Shown one piece after another: positions 1-10,709 of a stretch of DNA of 64,000 bases. The first letter of the stretch is position 1. Every line of letters starts with the position of its first letter. This DNA is from Torymus aiolomorphi (Eukaryota > Arthropoda > Insecta > Hymenoptera > Torymidae), in assembly GCA_036365515.1 (NCBI GenBank), contig CM070873.1:175762104-175826103 (forward strand), read 5' to 3'. The notes under the pieces were generated by a model. The model was given only the letters and a program-made list of their open reading frames with translations, made no database searches and was not told the origin of the DNA. The position numbers and the translations under genes were made by a program.

Positions 1-127
1 CTTTGTCTAGTCGCGACGTAGGTGCACCCGGTATTTGCATGGTAGCCAATTTTTCACTTAATAGGCGATGGTGTAAGTTGTTTATACTTTCTTCAGGGAT
101 CAAAATCATTCTTCTTACATGCTCCAT
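1..127 (-). pseudogene. Polinton-type short conserved protein, partial
   Basis: Minus-strand reading from 127 to the window edge gives an open stretch with RRMILIPEESINNL followed by a basic and acidic helix ending SRLDK. I associate this pattern with the small uncharacterised protein that lies beside the packaging ATPase in Polinton/adintovirus-like elements. It sits downstream of ATPase fragments on the same strand, as expected for that arrangement. The reading frame runs off the window, so length and integrity cannot be judged. Assignment rests on recall of the motif style plus context; no function is claimed. Confidence 0.35.
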
Positions 128-443
128 AGTTTTATCACAGGTACCAAGATGAGTGGTAAACTAGTCTGGTATTTGATAATCAACTTCTTTTTATTTTTCA
201 AACTTAGAGTAGAATCAGTTAATTTTATTAAAAATAAAACGTACTTTTTCAATTTATTTTTATAGTTTTTGTTCAAAGGCACGCTACCACGTAAAATATT
301 GAAACCACATCCGCAAATGAGAATAACAAGTTTCTTATCTGCTTCACGTAATAAAACACGTTATTGATTGTTATCGAAATGAAGCAAAGCTTTTAAAGTA
401 TTTAAATTTTTTTGTCCAAGACGCTTGTGTCTACTCGAATCCA

Positions 444-1080
444 TTACAAACGTATGACTGCTATATTGTTTCCAAGTTCGCTACCTTTTAGAGATTTCTT
501 GGGAATATAAACATAGTAATATTTATCATATGGAAATATATTACTACGAAAACGACAATTATCAGGTGTATCTTGACGTAAGTCAAGTAATAAATAGGAG
601 TGTGCATGTTTAGGTGCTTCAAGATAAGTCTCTTGTAGAAATTGTGGATTTTCAGGACACACTTGGCGAGCTAGATACTGTATCTGAGATTTATCTCTAG
701 GGTTTTGGAAAATAACTATATAATTAGAATTTAACGAGGTTTCACGTTGGTTCTTGTGGAAAAGATTTTGCGTGACAAACATTACTCTTAAATTATTATG
801 ATGACTAACCTTGGTAAAAAGATTGGTAATAACACCACCTGAAGACTCTCGCATCAAGTCGTCTATAATTATCAATTTTGGCCGGGGTCGTCGGCAAGGT
901 CTGAATTTTTGGGTAAACCCTCATGAAATTCGATATCATCACCCAGTTCTTTATACGTTGATTGCCATTCGGAATAGTAAACTATTAATCGATCAAATCG
1001 CACGTTACTCATACTATCTATATGTTTTAAATTTTTTTAACAAACACGGTTTTCCCACATGATGAGGGACCGCAAACCAT
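444..1080 (-). pseudogene. Polinton/adintovirus-like DNA-packaging ATPase, broken
   Basis: An FtsK/HerA-type ATPase that in intact Polinton-like elements would pump DNA into a capsid. Three blocks lie in order on the minus strand in different frames. A Walker A loop GPSSCGKT sits at 1080-1027 and ends in a stop. A block at about 1008-870 has the EWQ..Y and HEGLP motifs typical of this family. An open stretch at 875-444 starts with Walker B IIIDD, followed by the VTQNLFH and FQNPRDKSQI..LARQV signatures. At least two frame changes make it inactive. Neighbouring minus-strand genes at 1-127 and 1446-2348 fit one element remnant. Family assignment is firm; element boundaries and terminal repeats are not visible. 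Confidence 0.8.
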
Positions 1081-1194
1081 AGATGTCCAAAGATGTTTCC
1101 ACCGTGGATCCATGACAAAAACTGTATCATCAAAGCAGATAATATTTTTATAAGTCTCAATGTTTGCTCGAGAAATCAGATTGCTGAGAACTGA

Positions 1195-1370
1195 CAAGCT
1201 AATTTGAAGTGGTAAGCTAATTTGAAGTGATAAGCTAATTGAAGTGACAAGCTATTTTGTAGCTCCAAAACTTGTGATAAACGCGCTCAACGTGTACCAA
1301 AAAGCTGAATGTGAGTCGAAAAGCTTAATGTGAATCAATAAGCCTAACGTGAATCGAAAAGCTTGATGTG
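1195..1370. repeat. Degenerate short tandem repeats (about 20 bp)
   Basis: Two adjacent imperfect arrays lie between the ATPase fragments and the next gene. The first repeats AAGCTAATTTGAAGTG-like units (about 1195-1260). The second repeats AAAAGCTTAATGTGAATC-like units (about 1310-1370). Both are built on AAGCT and GTGA words. This spacing region has no open reading frame. Function unknown; possibly a replication-slippage product in the spacer of the Polinton-like remnant. Confidence 0.6.
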
Positions 1371-1410
1371 TTATATCAAACTATTTAATGTACTTCTTGA
1401 GCCTTTCGGC

Positions 1411-1430
1411 ACTACCACTACCACTACCAC
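1411..1430. repeat. (ACTACC)n microsatellite
   Basis: Short run of about three ACTACC hexamers just downstream of the minus-strand gene that ends at 1446. Simple repeat with no evident function. Confidence 0.8.
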
Positions 1431-1445
1431 TTTCGACTGATTTAT

Positions 1446-1940
1446 TTATGCTAAGTTTATTACTTTAAAATAGAGATACAAGCAGATTTTTAATTGAAAT
1501 ATAATTAATTTATTACGGTCATATACCTTACGTGTCAAACGTAAGGAAAAACAAGTTTGATATTTTATTACATTTATTGATAAATATTTTTTTTTCATAA
1601 CATGATCAATCATATCCTTCAACTGTAAAGATGCAAGTTCATACATCAAAATATAGGCATCATCTATTAGCATACTTAAATTATTTTTTTTCAAGATTTT
1701 ATGTAACTTATTAACATTATGTGTATAAAATGTGCCCGTTATAGAATGTACATTATAAAATGTAAACTGTGTGTATTGTGATAATTGATTTTTTTCTTGT
1801 AATTTCTCTTTCGTATAGTTACAAAATTCATTAAATACATATTTTATATCTTTGCACACATTTAACAAATTTTTAATCCTATTGTCTACGTTTCTAGAGA
1901 TGTGTTTGAGCTGATCATAGATTGTTTTATTATACACCAA
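1446..1940 (-). CDS. Hypothetical protein, Polinton remnant context
   Basis: Open frame of 164 aa, lysine-, asparagine- and isoleucine-rich, with no domain I recognise. Its start lies 6 bp from the stop of the upstream minus-strand gene (1947-2348), a tight head-to-tail arrangement unusual for a host insect gene but normal in a Polinton or large-virus-like cassette. The packaging ATPase remnant lies on the same strand about 400 bp further on. The first two thirds look helical and charged; the C-terminal 40 residues are hydrophobic and basic. Whether the frame is full length is unknown. Treat as an unrecognised element gene. Confidence 0.45.
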   Translation of the reverse strand: MVYNKTIYDQLKHISRNVDNRIKNLLNVCKDIKYVFNEFCNYTKEKLQEKNQLSQYTQFTFYNVHSITGTFYTHNVNKLHKILKKNNLSMLIDDAYILMYELASLQLKDMIDHVMKKKYLSINVIKYQTCFSLRLTRKVYDRNKLIIFQLKICLYLYFKVINLA

Positions 1941-1946
1941 TCTTGA

Positions 1947-2348
1947 TTAAAAACGTTTCCTCGTTGGTGGATCACCTGTATGATTTTTCTCTTGTGTTTC
2001 GTCTATCAGCTCAAAAGCTTTATCAGAAAAACTTATCATGAACATTATGTTAAAGCTGCTGCCACAAGATATTTTTTGATCAACCATTTCGTTTCCTTTA
2101 GATTCAAAGAATTCGTCAATTCTGGTAAAACTTTCTTCAAAGCAGAACCACTTGGAATGTGCAAGTGGAATACCCGCAATATTTTGACCACATAGACGAA
2201 CAACAGGTTTGAAATCACCACAGCCAATAACATGGCTTTCCAGACCAACTGTAAGTTTCTTACAGTACAATTTATTTAATCCATACAGCATGGATAGTAC
2301 TTGGCGACATTGGAACTTAGAGTTTTGATTACTATTCTGAGCAGACAT
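1947..2348 (-). CDS. Hypothetical protein, Polinton remnant context
   Basis: Open frame of 133 aa starting MSAQNSNQN, with no stops or frame breaks, contrasting with the broken ATPase nearby. Visible features are five or six scattered cysteines, a central motif CGDFKPVVRLCGQNIAGIPL, and a basic C-terminus PPTRKRF that could be a nuclear localisation or DNA-binding tail. No catalytic motif is seen. It directly precedes the 1446-1940 frame on the same strand, so the two were probably co-transcribed. I do not recognise the family firmly; membership in a Polinton-like element is inferred from neighbours. Confidence 0.45.
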   Translation of the reverse strand: MSAQNSNQNSKFQCRQVLSMLYGLNKLYCKKLTVGLESHVIGCGDFKPVVRLCGQNIAGIPLAHSKWFCFEESFTRIDEFFESKGNEMVDQKISCGSSFNIMFMISFSDKAFELIDETQEKNHTGDPPTRKRF

Positions 2349-2399
2349 TTTTCAGTCTTATCATGCTTTAGTAGGATCCAAGATTGAAATAACAAATAA

Positions 2400-3835
2400 T
2401 TAAAGTATTTGTCACGCATTATCACGCGCGCGCGTGAGGGTAGGAGTGTTACAAGTGTTAATAAACCATTAAATTAATTATAGGTATTGTAATGGGCTAA
2501 AAGCTGTCCTCGATGGGTTATATCTCAACGCGGGCTTGCCGATGAACGGCGCAGCAATTGACAGGCGCGAGCACTTACTCGTGCCAACCCTCGACGATTA
2601 GCGGCCCGTCAGCTCCATGCTGTTGCTCGCCGTCGGCTGCTTTCAGCAGCAGCCGCGCCTTTTCGCTCCGTTACAACGCGCGACTTCGTCGTCGCGCTCT
2701 CTCTCGAGCGTGCTGCCCCAGCTACTCAGCTAACACGCGAGTACTACGTACTCGCGACCGCGGAGGCCGCCGGTATTCTTCACCGTGCCACCGAATAGGG
2801 AATTGAAATTAGGTTGCATGAAATAATACGCGAACAAGTAAAAGCAACGAATTATCTTTATAGCCCCTGGAGGCTGTTCAGTATTTCCACGATTCGGGTG
2901 GTGTGCCCGCGCAAAAGCGGCTCGCGCCGACGTAGGCCGATCGCCGCGCGCGATCGACTCTCGCGCGCGCGTCGGCGGCCTCACTCGCTCGCGCGGGTCT
3001 CGCTCCCCGGACGCTCGTCGTCCGCGGGGGGGAGCTCGCGATCACCTGGCCAGGTCCACAAACCACCTCCGTCGCCTATAGTCAGGGCTTGAGCGGACCC
3101 TCTCGGCGGTGTCGGCTGCCGTGTGCTGTGGCGTCTCTCTCTCTCTCTCCTCTTCTCTCGGCCGCGGGGCTCTCGCTCTCTCTCTCGCTCCCGCGAGTCA
3201 GCTCGGCCGTAGCTGGCTTCGGCCTCGATGCTCCCTCTCTCTCTATCTCACTTGCACTCTCGGCCGTGGTTGAGCGTGGCTCTCTCTCCCTCTCTCTCAG
3301 CCACGAGGGAACGCGGCTCTCGGCGCCGTGCTGCGTCTCTCTCTTTCGCTGCACTATTGCACCGCTCTCTCGCTCTCTCTCTCTCCCCCTCTCATGCACT
3401 ACACTCTGACTCTCTCCAAGTCTTCGCGCGCGGGGGACGAGCAGCTACCTCAGCTACGGCAGAAGCGATACTGCCGGGCTCTATCTCTCGCTCTCCTTCC
3501 CCCTCGCGCAAGGTTGTCGCGAGTTTTCATTTCGGGGCTCATTGTGTGTCGTAGTTGCGCTCGGTACTTTTCGCACAGCTACACGTGCGAGCAACTACAC
3601 ATACACACACGCAAGCCCCCGGAGAAATACGAGGACAAGCCCGAATCTATTTGCAAATCCTCATGCCGCAATTGTCGGCTTTGCCTTCTCCAAGGCTGCG
3701 GTATGTTTATGTTTTCGGTCAACTACCTGTGTGTATACCGTGCGTCGGAGATCGGCTCGATCCGAGCTCCGTGTTCGCGCACATACATACACATACAGAC
3801 ACGCCTGCCGTTACAGTATAATGATTTATAAATTT
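2400..3835. other. CpG-rich, CT-repeat-rich island without supportable gene
   Basis: GC content and CpG density rise sharply against the AT-rich surroundings. The stretch carries many (CT)n runs (3133-3150, 3170-3190, 3230-3300, 3340-3400) and a 9 bp perfect stem palindrome at 2736-2756. Long open frames occur on both strands, but they are overlapping, composed of S/L/R or E/R low complexity, and explained by the dinucleotide bias. GAGA-type tracts like this are typical of insect promoter or 5' UTR DNA, so a promoter and untranslated first exon is a plausible reading. No start codon or splice pair can be tied to a recognisable protein. Confidence 0.45.
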
Positions 3836-4127
3836 TAAGTATCTTTTACATTATAAACCATTTAAAAATAATTCTTAAAATAAGAACAACAAGTATCTTA
3901 CAAAACTTCGAAAGTATTTATTATCATAATGAGATATATTTAAAAATACTGTTGAAGGGGTCATAGGTTTATAAGAAAATACTGTATTTATTTTGATGTG
4001 TTTTTATTCAGCTTCAATTTTTCAATTTCACTTTTTAATTTTCATTTAATAATAATAAATTTTTTGTAATTTTATTTAATTATTTACATAGATTATCTTT
4101 TTTTCTAAGTAATTTTTCTGTAGGGGA

Positions 4128-4696
4128 GAAGCGGCATGATTGGCGCACCTAACCTTTATCCTTGATTATTTGAATGAAAAAATAGTTAAAACATAAAATG
4201 AACTAAACGTGAAGATAGCCAAACATCTACTGTATCAAACTAAAAACTTTTTTACAGCATAGCATTTACAATTTATTGTATATAAACGATTGATTAAAAA
4301 AAATTGGCGCCATTCAACCCACCGCTTGCGGATTGATTGGCGCACATGTATATAGCTTTAGATCTCTTGCGCAAACTAATGCGCTGCACTTACCCGAATA
4401 GACTTTTCATCTTTAACATCATTTATAACACTTTCCACACTCGTTGTATTTTTTTGCAATCTTTTGCAATCTTTGTCACACTCGTTGTATTTTTTTGCAA
4501 TCTTGCCCATCTAAATAATCATACGCTCAAAATATTTTCTCAAGGACGATATTACTTTATACACACTTACTGCGCGAGTAAAAATATCAAATAATGCACT
4601 TAATGCGTAAACATTACAACAAGAGAATATAAGAATGCACTTATTTTGATAAATAAAAGCGGTGTATTTTCCCGCCTGCGCCAATCAAGCCGCTTC
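4128..4696. mobile_element. MITE-like element with 19 bp terminal inverted repeats
   Basis: Left end GAAGCGGCATGATTGGCGC (4128-4146) matches the reverse complement of the right end (4678-4696) at 18 of 19 positions. A third, related inverted pair lies inside at about 4306-4346, so the unit looks like two end-to-end copies sharing a junction near 4330. The interior is AT-rich and has no coding capacity. No clear target-site duplication was found, so the superfamily is open. Confidence 0.6.
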
Positions 4697-4712
4697 GGAC
4701 TTTTTTATTATT

Positions 4713-5077
4713 TTAAGGTGATGTGCTGCCCTTATTTCAATATTTTTTAAATAAACATTCAAACGTTTATTTGGAAAAAGACGACTGTCAGGTGCTCCAG
4801 ACACGTAAACACTATATTCAGAAATTTTTTTGAGCGATTCTATTAGTATTTTCGTTAGCTGTGCTCGTTTTAAAAATATGTCAATTGCAGATTCCTACTT
4901 ATCGACAGTACGGTTTTTATTTAATTAAATAAACTCATCATTTTTTTGGAAAAATACGTCTGTCCAGCGCTCCGTATATGTAAATACTATACTCAGAATT
5001 TTTTGTTGATGATTCTATTGGTATTTTCATGAGATGTACTCTTTTTAAAATTATGTCGCTATATAACATCACCTTAA
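4713..5077. mobile_element. TTAA-flanked MITE, copy 1
   Basis: 365 bp bounded by TTAAGGTGATGT (4713-4724) and its exact reverse complement (5066-5077), so TTAA sits at both ends as in piggyBac-type insertion. It contains no gene. Internally it is a partial tandem: the words GTCAAGCGCTCCGTATATGTAAATACTATA and GATTCTATTGGTATTTTCATGAGATG recur in diverged form in each half. A second copy lies at 33820-34187, which confirms that this is a mobile family. Confidence 0.8.
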
Positions 5078-6660
5078 GTTATTAATAAATAAATCTAATA
5101 ATCGAGTTTTACTATATGAAAGTAAATAAATTAAACTACGTTATGGCGTATTTGTTTTTATTGTCATAGCATTTCAGATTTGCCAATTGATCAATTTCAA
5201 ACATGATACTAACCACATGAAAAGTGACTCAAAAGTACTTTTCTTAATATTTTATCAGAATACTGTTATTTGTAGATTTTTTTTCGATCTTCTAAGGCCA
5301 GGTGAACTAGAGGTTGAAAAAAACTCTAATTTTGCTTCTTTTCATCAAAGCGACGTTTCGTCAGCATTATGGAGCGCTGATTTCATCAGGCTTATTTAGG
5401 TATAATAATTAGTTAACAACATTATTAACTCGTCGAGAGTTTGTAAACTAGTGTTTGCACCATCGTGCTGAGTCAACAGTGGAGTGTAGTTTTGAAAAAA
5501 AGTTTTTTTGTACAATATAATACAGCGAATTAATCTGAATGTAACTTTTCGAAATATCTGCACCAATACCTTACTAATACCAAATCATTAACAAAATTAA
5601 TTGGTTTGTGAAATTTATAAATATTCGGAATAGTTAGAAGGTAAAGTGGGTAGTAAAATAGTATGATACCGCGAACTGATATAATCATCGATTAGACTGG
5701 TCAATAAATCGATAACGAAATTGATCAACCAATGAGGTTCCAAAACTTCATCATTTAAAAGAAGATGAGGTACCTTATAAAAAAGTCTAATGCCTCGAAT
5801 AGATCTGACTACAATTTCCAGTGAAAAATCATGCCAATATCAAGCGAATACGTTGATCAGTGCACCAAACTCTCTATTTTCTCATCTTGTATTGAGGTTT
5901 ACGTAAAGGGTGGTTTGTATACTTGATAATAACAATAAATTAATTTTTATTGTAGTTTTTCGTAGCATGTATCAGGAATATATAAGCTAAGAAGGTGTCG
6001 CACATGTAATAGCCATAGGTAGTGCATTATAACATCTGATCAGTCCTCTATTATGACGTACTACCTACCTACCATAGAAGTGGCAACGTCTCACTCGCTG
6101 TACTTGTCATAAGCAACAACCAGGGAAAAGAGTTTAAGTTATTGTAATAACGCGCGGAACAGCACACTATGTAGGCGCGCCGAGGGAATTGACGCGGTAC
6201 TGTGTGTTGTGTCTCGCGCAACATACGTAGCTATGTGTGCGTGAGAGGAGAGAGCGTCTCTGAAATACACGACCGATGTCTGCTAGCAGCATCGTGTCAA
6301 CGTGGGAGGAGGTCGCTCAACAACACGGTTTCGAACTAGAGAGAGAGGGGTGAGACGAGAGAGACGAGATTGTGCACGCGCGTAGATGAGTTTAATAAAA
6401 TCGCGCAACTAAAGATGAGGACGTCACACCTAGTTCGAAAAGAGATTGTAAGTCGTCTTAAAAGAGATGTGATGATGGGATAGGCTGTATAGTAGACGAG
6501 TTGTTTGACAGCAAAAGCCATATTGTTGGAGAAGGCGCAGACGTAGAGATGATAAGATGAGATAAGTGACGTTACGATTCGAATCGATAAAGAGATGAGA
6601 AAACAGTAAGTTAAGTCGCGCGTAAAGGTAAGATAGATGAGACATAGATGAGACCTATAT
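5078..6660. other. Gene-free AT-rich interval
   Basis: No open frame over about 70 codons with any recognisable feature. The right part (6130-6660) becomes CpG- and GA-rich, with GAGAGA tracts and several GTAGATGAG-like words, ahead of the decayed copia element. It may hold that element's lost leader, but no 5' LTR matching the 3' LTR at 11836-12025 is present. Confidence 0.4.
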
Positions 6661-6682
6661 ATATGTATGTGTAGACGTATGT

Positions 6683-6684
6683 AA

Positions 6685-6743
<59 letters not shown>
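6683..6743. repeat. (AT)n then (GT)n microsatellite
   Basis: An (AT)n run is followed directly by a (GT)n run with two TATGT interruptions, then a pyrimidine and ACAG stretch that would also serve as a splice acceptor. Open frames reading CVCVCV through it are artefacts of the repeat. Confidence 0.9.
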
Positions 6744-6899
6744 TTTTTACAGGCTGGATTGATGAGTTACAACGTGTGTTCGGAGACATGTGGAACCAAG
6801 AGCAGTTATACCTGGAGCACCAGGGCGAAAGTATTTTCCTTGTCAGGAAGGAAAATCGAACACTCTACTTCATGTTTTCCGACCGCAAGATTGTGAGAA

Positions 6900-7913
6900 T
6901 TGATCATAAGAAGGGCGACGGGCAGTACTATTATGTGGATGACTGAAACCGTCAAAGCTTCGGAGTCGAAGAAAAAGGCGGCGACGGTGGAAATTGTTCA
7001 GAAAATACTTCGAAGTCAAAAGCATGAGCTCAAGCAGGAGATGCAGGAGAAGCTGAACCGCACCCAATTGGAGATCATTTCTGAACAGCGGAAAATGAAT
7101 AAACAACTAATGGATGGACTTGTCTCGAATTTGGGTCAGATGTTGCAGCTGTCTCTGAGTGGGGACAGTGTGATGCTGCCAAGCATAGAAAAAAAGACAG
7201 AAAGTGCTCAGATTACTGAGATGCCACAACACGCTAACGATGAGAGAGAGAAACAGGAAAGCAAGCTCAAACCTAAATCGAATGTACTAATAAAGGCGAG
7301 CACCAGTTCTGCAATGGAGAACCGAGATGAGAATATGGAAAGTGAGAGGGAATGGTCTAAAAGAGGAAAGCAGATATTCTCGCAGGATGAAATAAATATG
7401 ATTCCTCACATGAGCACACCCAAGTGCCCAGATAAACTGCAACCCAACTAGCTGAAAATTCAAATAGTGAGGTCATCACGTTCGCAGCACTGCTATCTCT
7501 CAACTTCAGAGGAGGGAGAGCTAGTGGACTACGAGAGTGAGGAAGACTGGGACTTGGAGGAAGGTCAAAGAATGAGACGGGTAAAATCAAGACCTGTGGT
7601 GAGTAAATCTAAAAAATCAGTTAAATCTAACATATATAAAAGAGACGAGAATGACGAGATGCGTAAAAGTGATGTAGAAGCACTGATTGAGCAGAATATT
7701 ACGGAGAGAGTAGACAGATTTTTGAAAGAGCATAGTAGATTAAATGAAAGTATAAATTCGCATGTAATTTTAACTGACAAAATACAAGTTGTGGTGTGTG
7801 AAAAATACTCGGATACGAACCGCATGTACAAATTAACTACTGGTAGTGAATTTGAGATGCTTGAGGATTATTTAAAATCGGAATTAAAGACGAAAAACTC
7901 GAATATGTATTAA
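6900..7913 (+). pseudogene. copia-1 5' region: two charged open frames
   Basis: Two consecutive frames (6900-7451 and 7467-7913) encode charged, coiled-coil-like protein. The first has EIVQKILRSQKHELKQEMQEK and glutamine/lysine heptads. The second is acidic then lysine-rich, with VDRFLKEHSRLNESI. They lie upstream of the recognisable gag and may be its N-terminal extension or an additional gene; I do not recognise them. The region 6745-6947 also reads WIDELQRVFGDMWNQEQLYL in another frame, so at least one frameshift has occurred. Confidence 0.5.
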
Positions 7914-8100
7914 ATGCCGAAGAGACAGAAAGTGTGTCTGAAACAAAGTTAGGTAATGACAAACATAAGGTGAGAGATATAATAATAAATCATATTGAGG
8001 AGAAGTAATATGCAAAGATTCTTGATACTAAAGAGCCTAGAGAGATTTTAGTTAAACTAAAAAAGTACAAAAGACTTGAGACGAGACTTGAGAGCAGAGT

Positions 8101-8880
8101 GTGTCTGCTAGGGAAGATCTGTATGAGATGAAATATAACCCAAAAAGAGAAAAGGCAGCAGAGTTTTGGGACAAATTCGAAAAAAAGATTCGAATGTATT
8201 CCTGTGTATTCGAATGTGTTTCTGATGCAGGCAAAATACCTGAAAAGGAAAAGAGAGATATTTTTATGCATGCTGTAATTGATGTGGTGCCAGGCATCGA
8301 TGTGTTCAATTATCTCAACAGACAGACAACAGGTAAAGACGTGTTCTATTAAGGAATAAAAGATTACTTGTTGCAGGTGGAATCTACACCAGAAGAGAAG
8401 CTCCGAAGACGGCTATGTTCTCGAGGCGAGGTTACCGCACTGACAGCGGCCGAGGCCGAGGAGAGATGAGAGGAGCTGGCAGGATTGACGCTGTCTTGGG
8501 AGAGACGAGGTTTTAATCTTGTGGCCGTTGTGGCCATTTGGCCAGAAGCTGTGCCATACCCGGGCAAAGGGTGTGTTACGTATGTCACAAACCAGGACAT
8601 GAGGCGAGAGATTGTGCAAATCGCAAAAGAGAGGGACAGCGCAGAGATGAGGTTGCAGAGAAACGCCCAAAACGCAAAGACACTTGCTCAAGCACAGGAG
8701 GCGAGCATAGTCAGAGGAACTCTTCGAGCACAGCAGCTCGAGGCAGAGCCAGTAACCGAGGATCTGGTGGTAGAGGTCGTGGAGGCAGAGGCCGAAATGG
8801 GCCGTGTCTCACACAATTGGGCGATGGCGGAAGTGAGAGACGAGTATGGGGACGAGGATGAAGATGATGGTAACTAAAAA
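8101..8880 (+). pseudogene. copia-1 gag with CCHC zinc knuckles
   Basis: Gag packages the element RNA into virus-like particles. The first part (8101-8352) is a helical capsid-like fragment containing FWDKFEKKIRMY. After a stop, two zinc knuckles follow in one frame: CGRCGHLARSC (about 8519-8552) and CYVCHKPGHEARDC (about 8573-8615), the second being an exact C-x2-C-x4-H-x4-C. An arginine/glycine-rich tail follows (RGRGGRGRNG), like an RGG RNA-binding tail. Stops and frame changes between capsid and knuckle parts make it non-functional. Confidence 0.75.
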
Positions 8881-8919
8881 AAAAAAAATCGTCTGTAATT
8901 AAGAAAGATAACTGCAATG

Positions 8920-9180
8920 TAATAGTAAAATTTATAGCAGACTCTGGAGCGACCGAGCATCTGAGTAGAACAGAACTAATTTTTGAAAAGCTAGATGATA
9001 ATATCAATCACATAGTGAAATGTGCCAATAAAGATAGATTGTCAAAAACCGTAGGCTCGGGATCAGTTAAATTCAGAACAGATAAAGGTGAGGAAGTTGT
9101 ATTAAAGGAGGTTTTGTACTCGAAAGAATTGTCAGAAAATTTATTGTCTCTAAGACAATTTGTTGATCAGGGATTGTAGA
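8920..9180 (+). pseudogene. copia-1 aspartic protease fragment
   Basis: Reads FIADSGATEHLSRTEL at about 8934, with the D-S-G-A catalytic motif of retropepsins of copia type, followed by VLYSKELSENLLSLRQF, the usual protease-end motif before the integrase zinc domain. It ends in a stop at 9178. It sits between gag and integrase as in the copia order. Confidence 0.75.
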
Positions 9181-9325
9181 TCTACTTAGATAATCAAAAG
9201 ATAAATATAATATTTATGATCCTTCGACTAAAGAGAGAATAGTATCAGGAGTGTATCGAAATCCCTTCTGGATTATAAAATTAAAAGTTATTAAAAACAA
9301 AGAAGAGGTAAAAGAAAGATATTAG

Positions 9326-9973
9326 TTGAACACTTTGATTAGTACCAGAAGCAAAACTAAATTAAACTCGAATAAAGTTAGTCAACCGAGCATGTCAGAA
9401 GGAGATAAGAAAGATAATGAAACTGTAAAAGGATTAGACTTAGTGTCCACTGGTGACAATAGAAAAGTTCATAATGTAAATTTCGATTCTAATGAAGTGC
9501 AATTTGAGGAAATTACAGAGTTTAGCAAAGAAAATTCAGATCAGATAGAAAGCAATAAAGCAATAAAATATCACAGGCGACTAGGCCATATATCACGAAA
9601 ATACTTGTTAGAATTTGCGAAACAAAATCCGAATGTATTAAATGAAGAGGATGTAAAGTCTGAAAATAAAACAGGGGAATGTGAAGTTTGTCTGATAATA
9701 AAATGTGCTAAACTGCCTTGCGGTAGCACACGGGTAAGAGCAGATAAACCTCTTGAAATAATACACATGGATACAATGGAACCAGTTAGCCCTTCATCTC
9801 ACCCTAGCTGTTATAAATTCGTAGTAATTTTTGTAGACGATTATTCCCGTGTGGCTTTGGCCTATCCTATGAAGCATAAATCTGAAGTACCAGAACATCT
9901 GAAAGCATGTGTTGCGAGTATGAGAAATTTGATAGGTTCAGACAATAAAGTCTCGCGAACAAACAGGTGTTGA
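9326..9973 (+). pseudogene. copia-1 integrase N-terminal half
   Basis: A 215 aa frame. After an acidic linker comes the HHCC zinc domain with YHRRLGHIS and CEVCLIIKCAKLPC, then HMDTMEP carrying the first catalytic aspartate, and FVVIFVDDYSRVALAYPM typical of the integrase core. It ends before the second aspartate and glutamate, so the catalytic triad is incomplete. A jump to reverse transcriptase sequence follows within about 150 bp, indicating loss of the integrase C-terminal half. Confidence 0.8.
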
Positions 9974-10094
9974 GTAGTTCAGACAAACGTAATAAATCTA
10001 AAGAGGAAGGAGTATTTTATGCAATACCGAGAGCAGACGGAATGTTTGATTCAGATCGTAGCTCAAAGTCAGAAGTGAGAGAGAGATATAGCGT

Positions 10095-10709
10095 ATTATG
10101 CATTACTAGCTACAATACAGGGAGATCCGCAAACTTATCGAGAAGCGATTAACTCAATAGAGGGAGAAAATTGGAAGTGGGCAGTAGAGTCAAAATTAAA
10201 TTCACTTAAGGATAAGGGAGTATTTGAAGTTGTCAAAAGAGCAAGTTTGTTAATGGGAAAAGCTATGAGTAACATTTTAGATTCTAGATGGATTTTTAAA
10301 CGAAAGATGGATGAGGCAGGTAACGTTCAATATAAAGCTAGGTTAGTTATCAGGGGATTTAAAGACAAAAATAATTATGATTTGAGAGAAACGTATGTGC
10401 CAGTCTCTAGACTGCCTTTGGTTAGATCCTTTCTTGCAATAGCTAATAAAAACAAGCTATATTTGAAACAGTTAGATGCAGAAACTGCATTTTTGTATGG
10501 AGATATGATCATATATATATATGGAAATTGCAGAGGGAATTACCTGCATTAACGAAATCAGAAAGAACAATTTGTGGAAAATTAGTCCGAAAAAATGGAA
10601 CGATATGTTCACACAAGTGGTAGAAAAATTAGGATTCAAAGCAAATTATCTTGATGTAGGTTTGTTTATGAAATCAAATTCTAAGGGGCAGATTTTTATA
10701 TTGTTGTAG
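10095..10709 (+). pseudogene. copia-1 reverse transcriptase N-terminal part
   Basis: Contains GDPQTYREAINSIEGENW, then the RT finger motifs RWIFKRKMDEAG..YKARLVIRGF and the palm QLDAETAFLYGD (first catalytic aspartates, about 10460-10500). After AFLYGD the frame runs into an ATATAT insertion and shifts. A segment at 10560-10709 resumes with LGFKANYLDVGLFMKS. Motif order matches copia RT, and several breaks make it dead. Confidence 0.75.

Noticed and set aside
3082..3838. Several overlapping open frames of 90-170 codons on both strands
   Set aside because: They mirror each other across strands, consist of S/L or R/E low complexity from CT repeats, and show no domain. Composition explains them.
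6705..6946. Open frames through the GT microsatellite
   Set aside because: The CVCVCV part is the repeat itself; only the part after about 6745 resembles element coding sequence.
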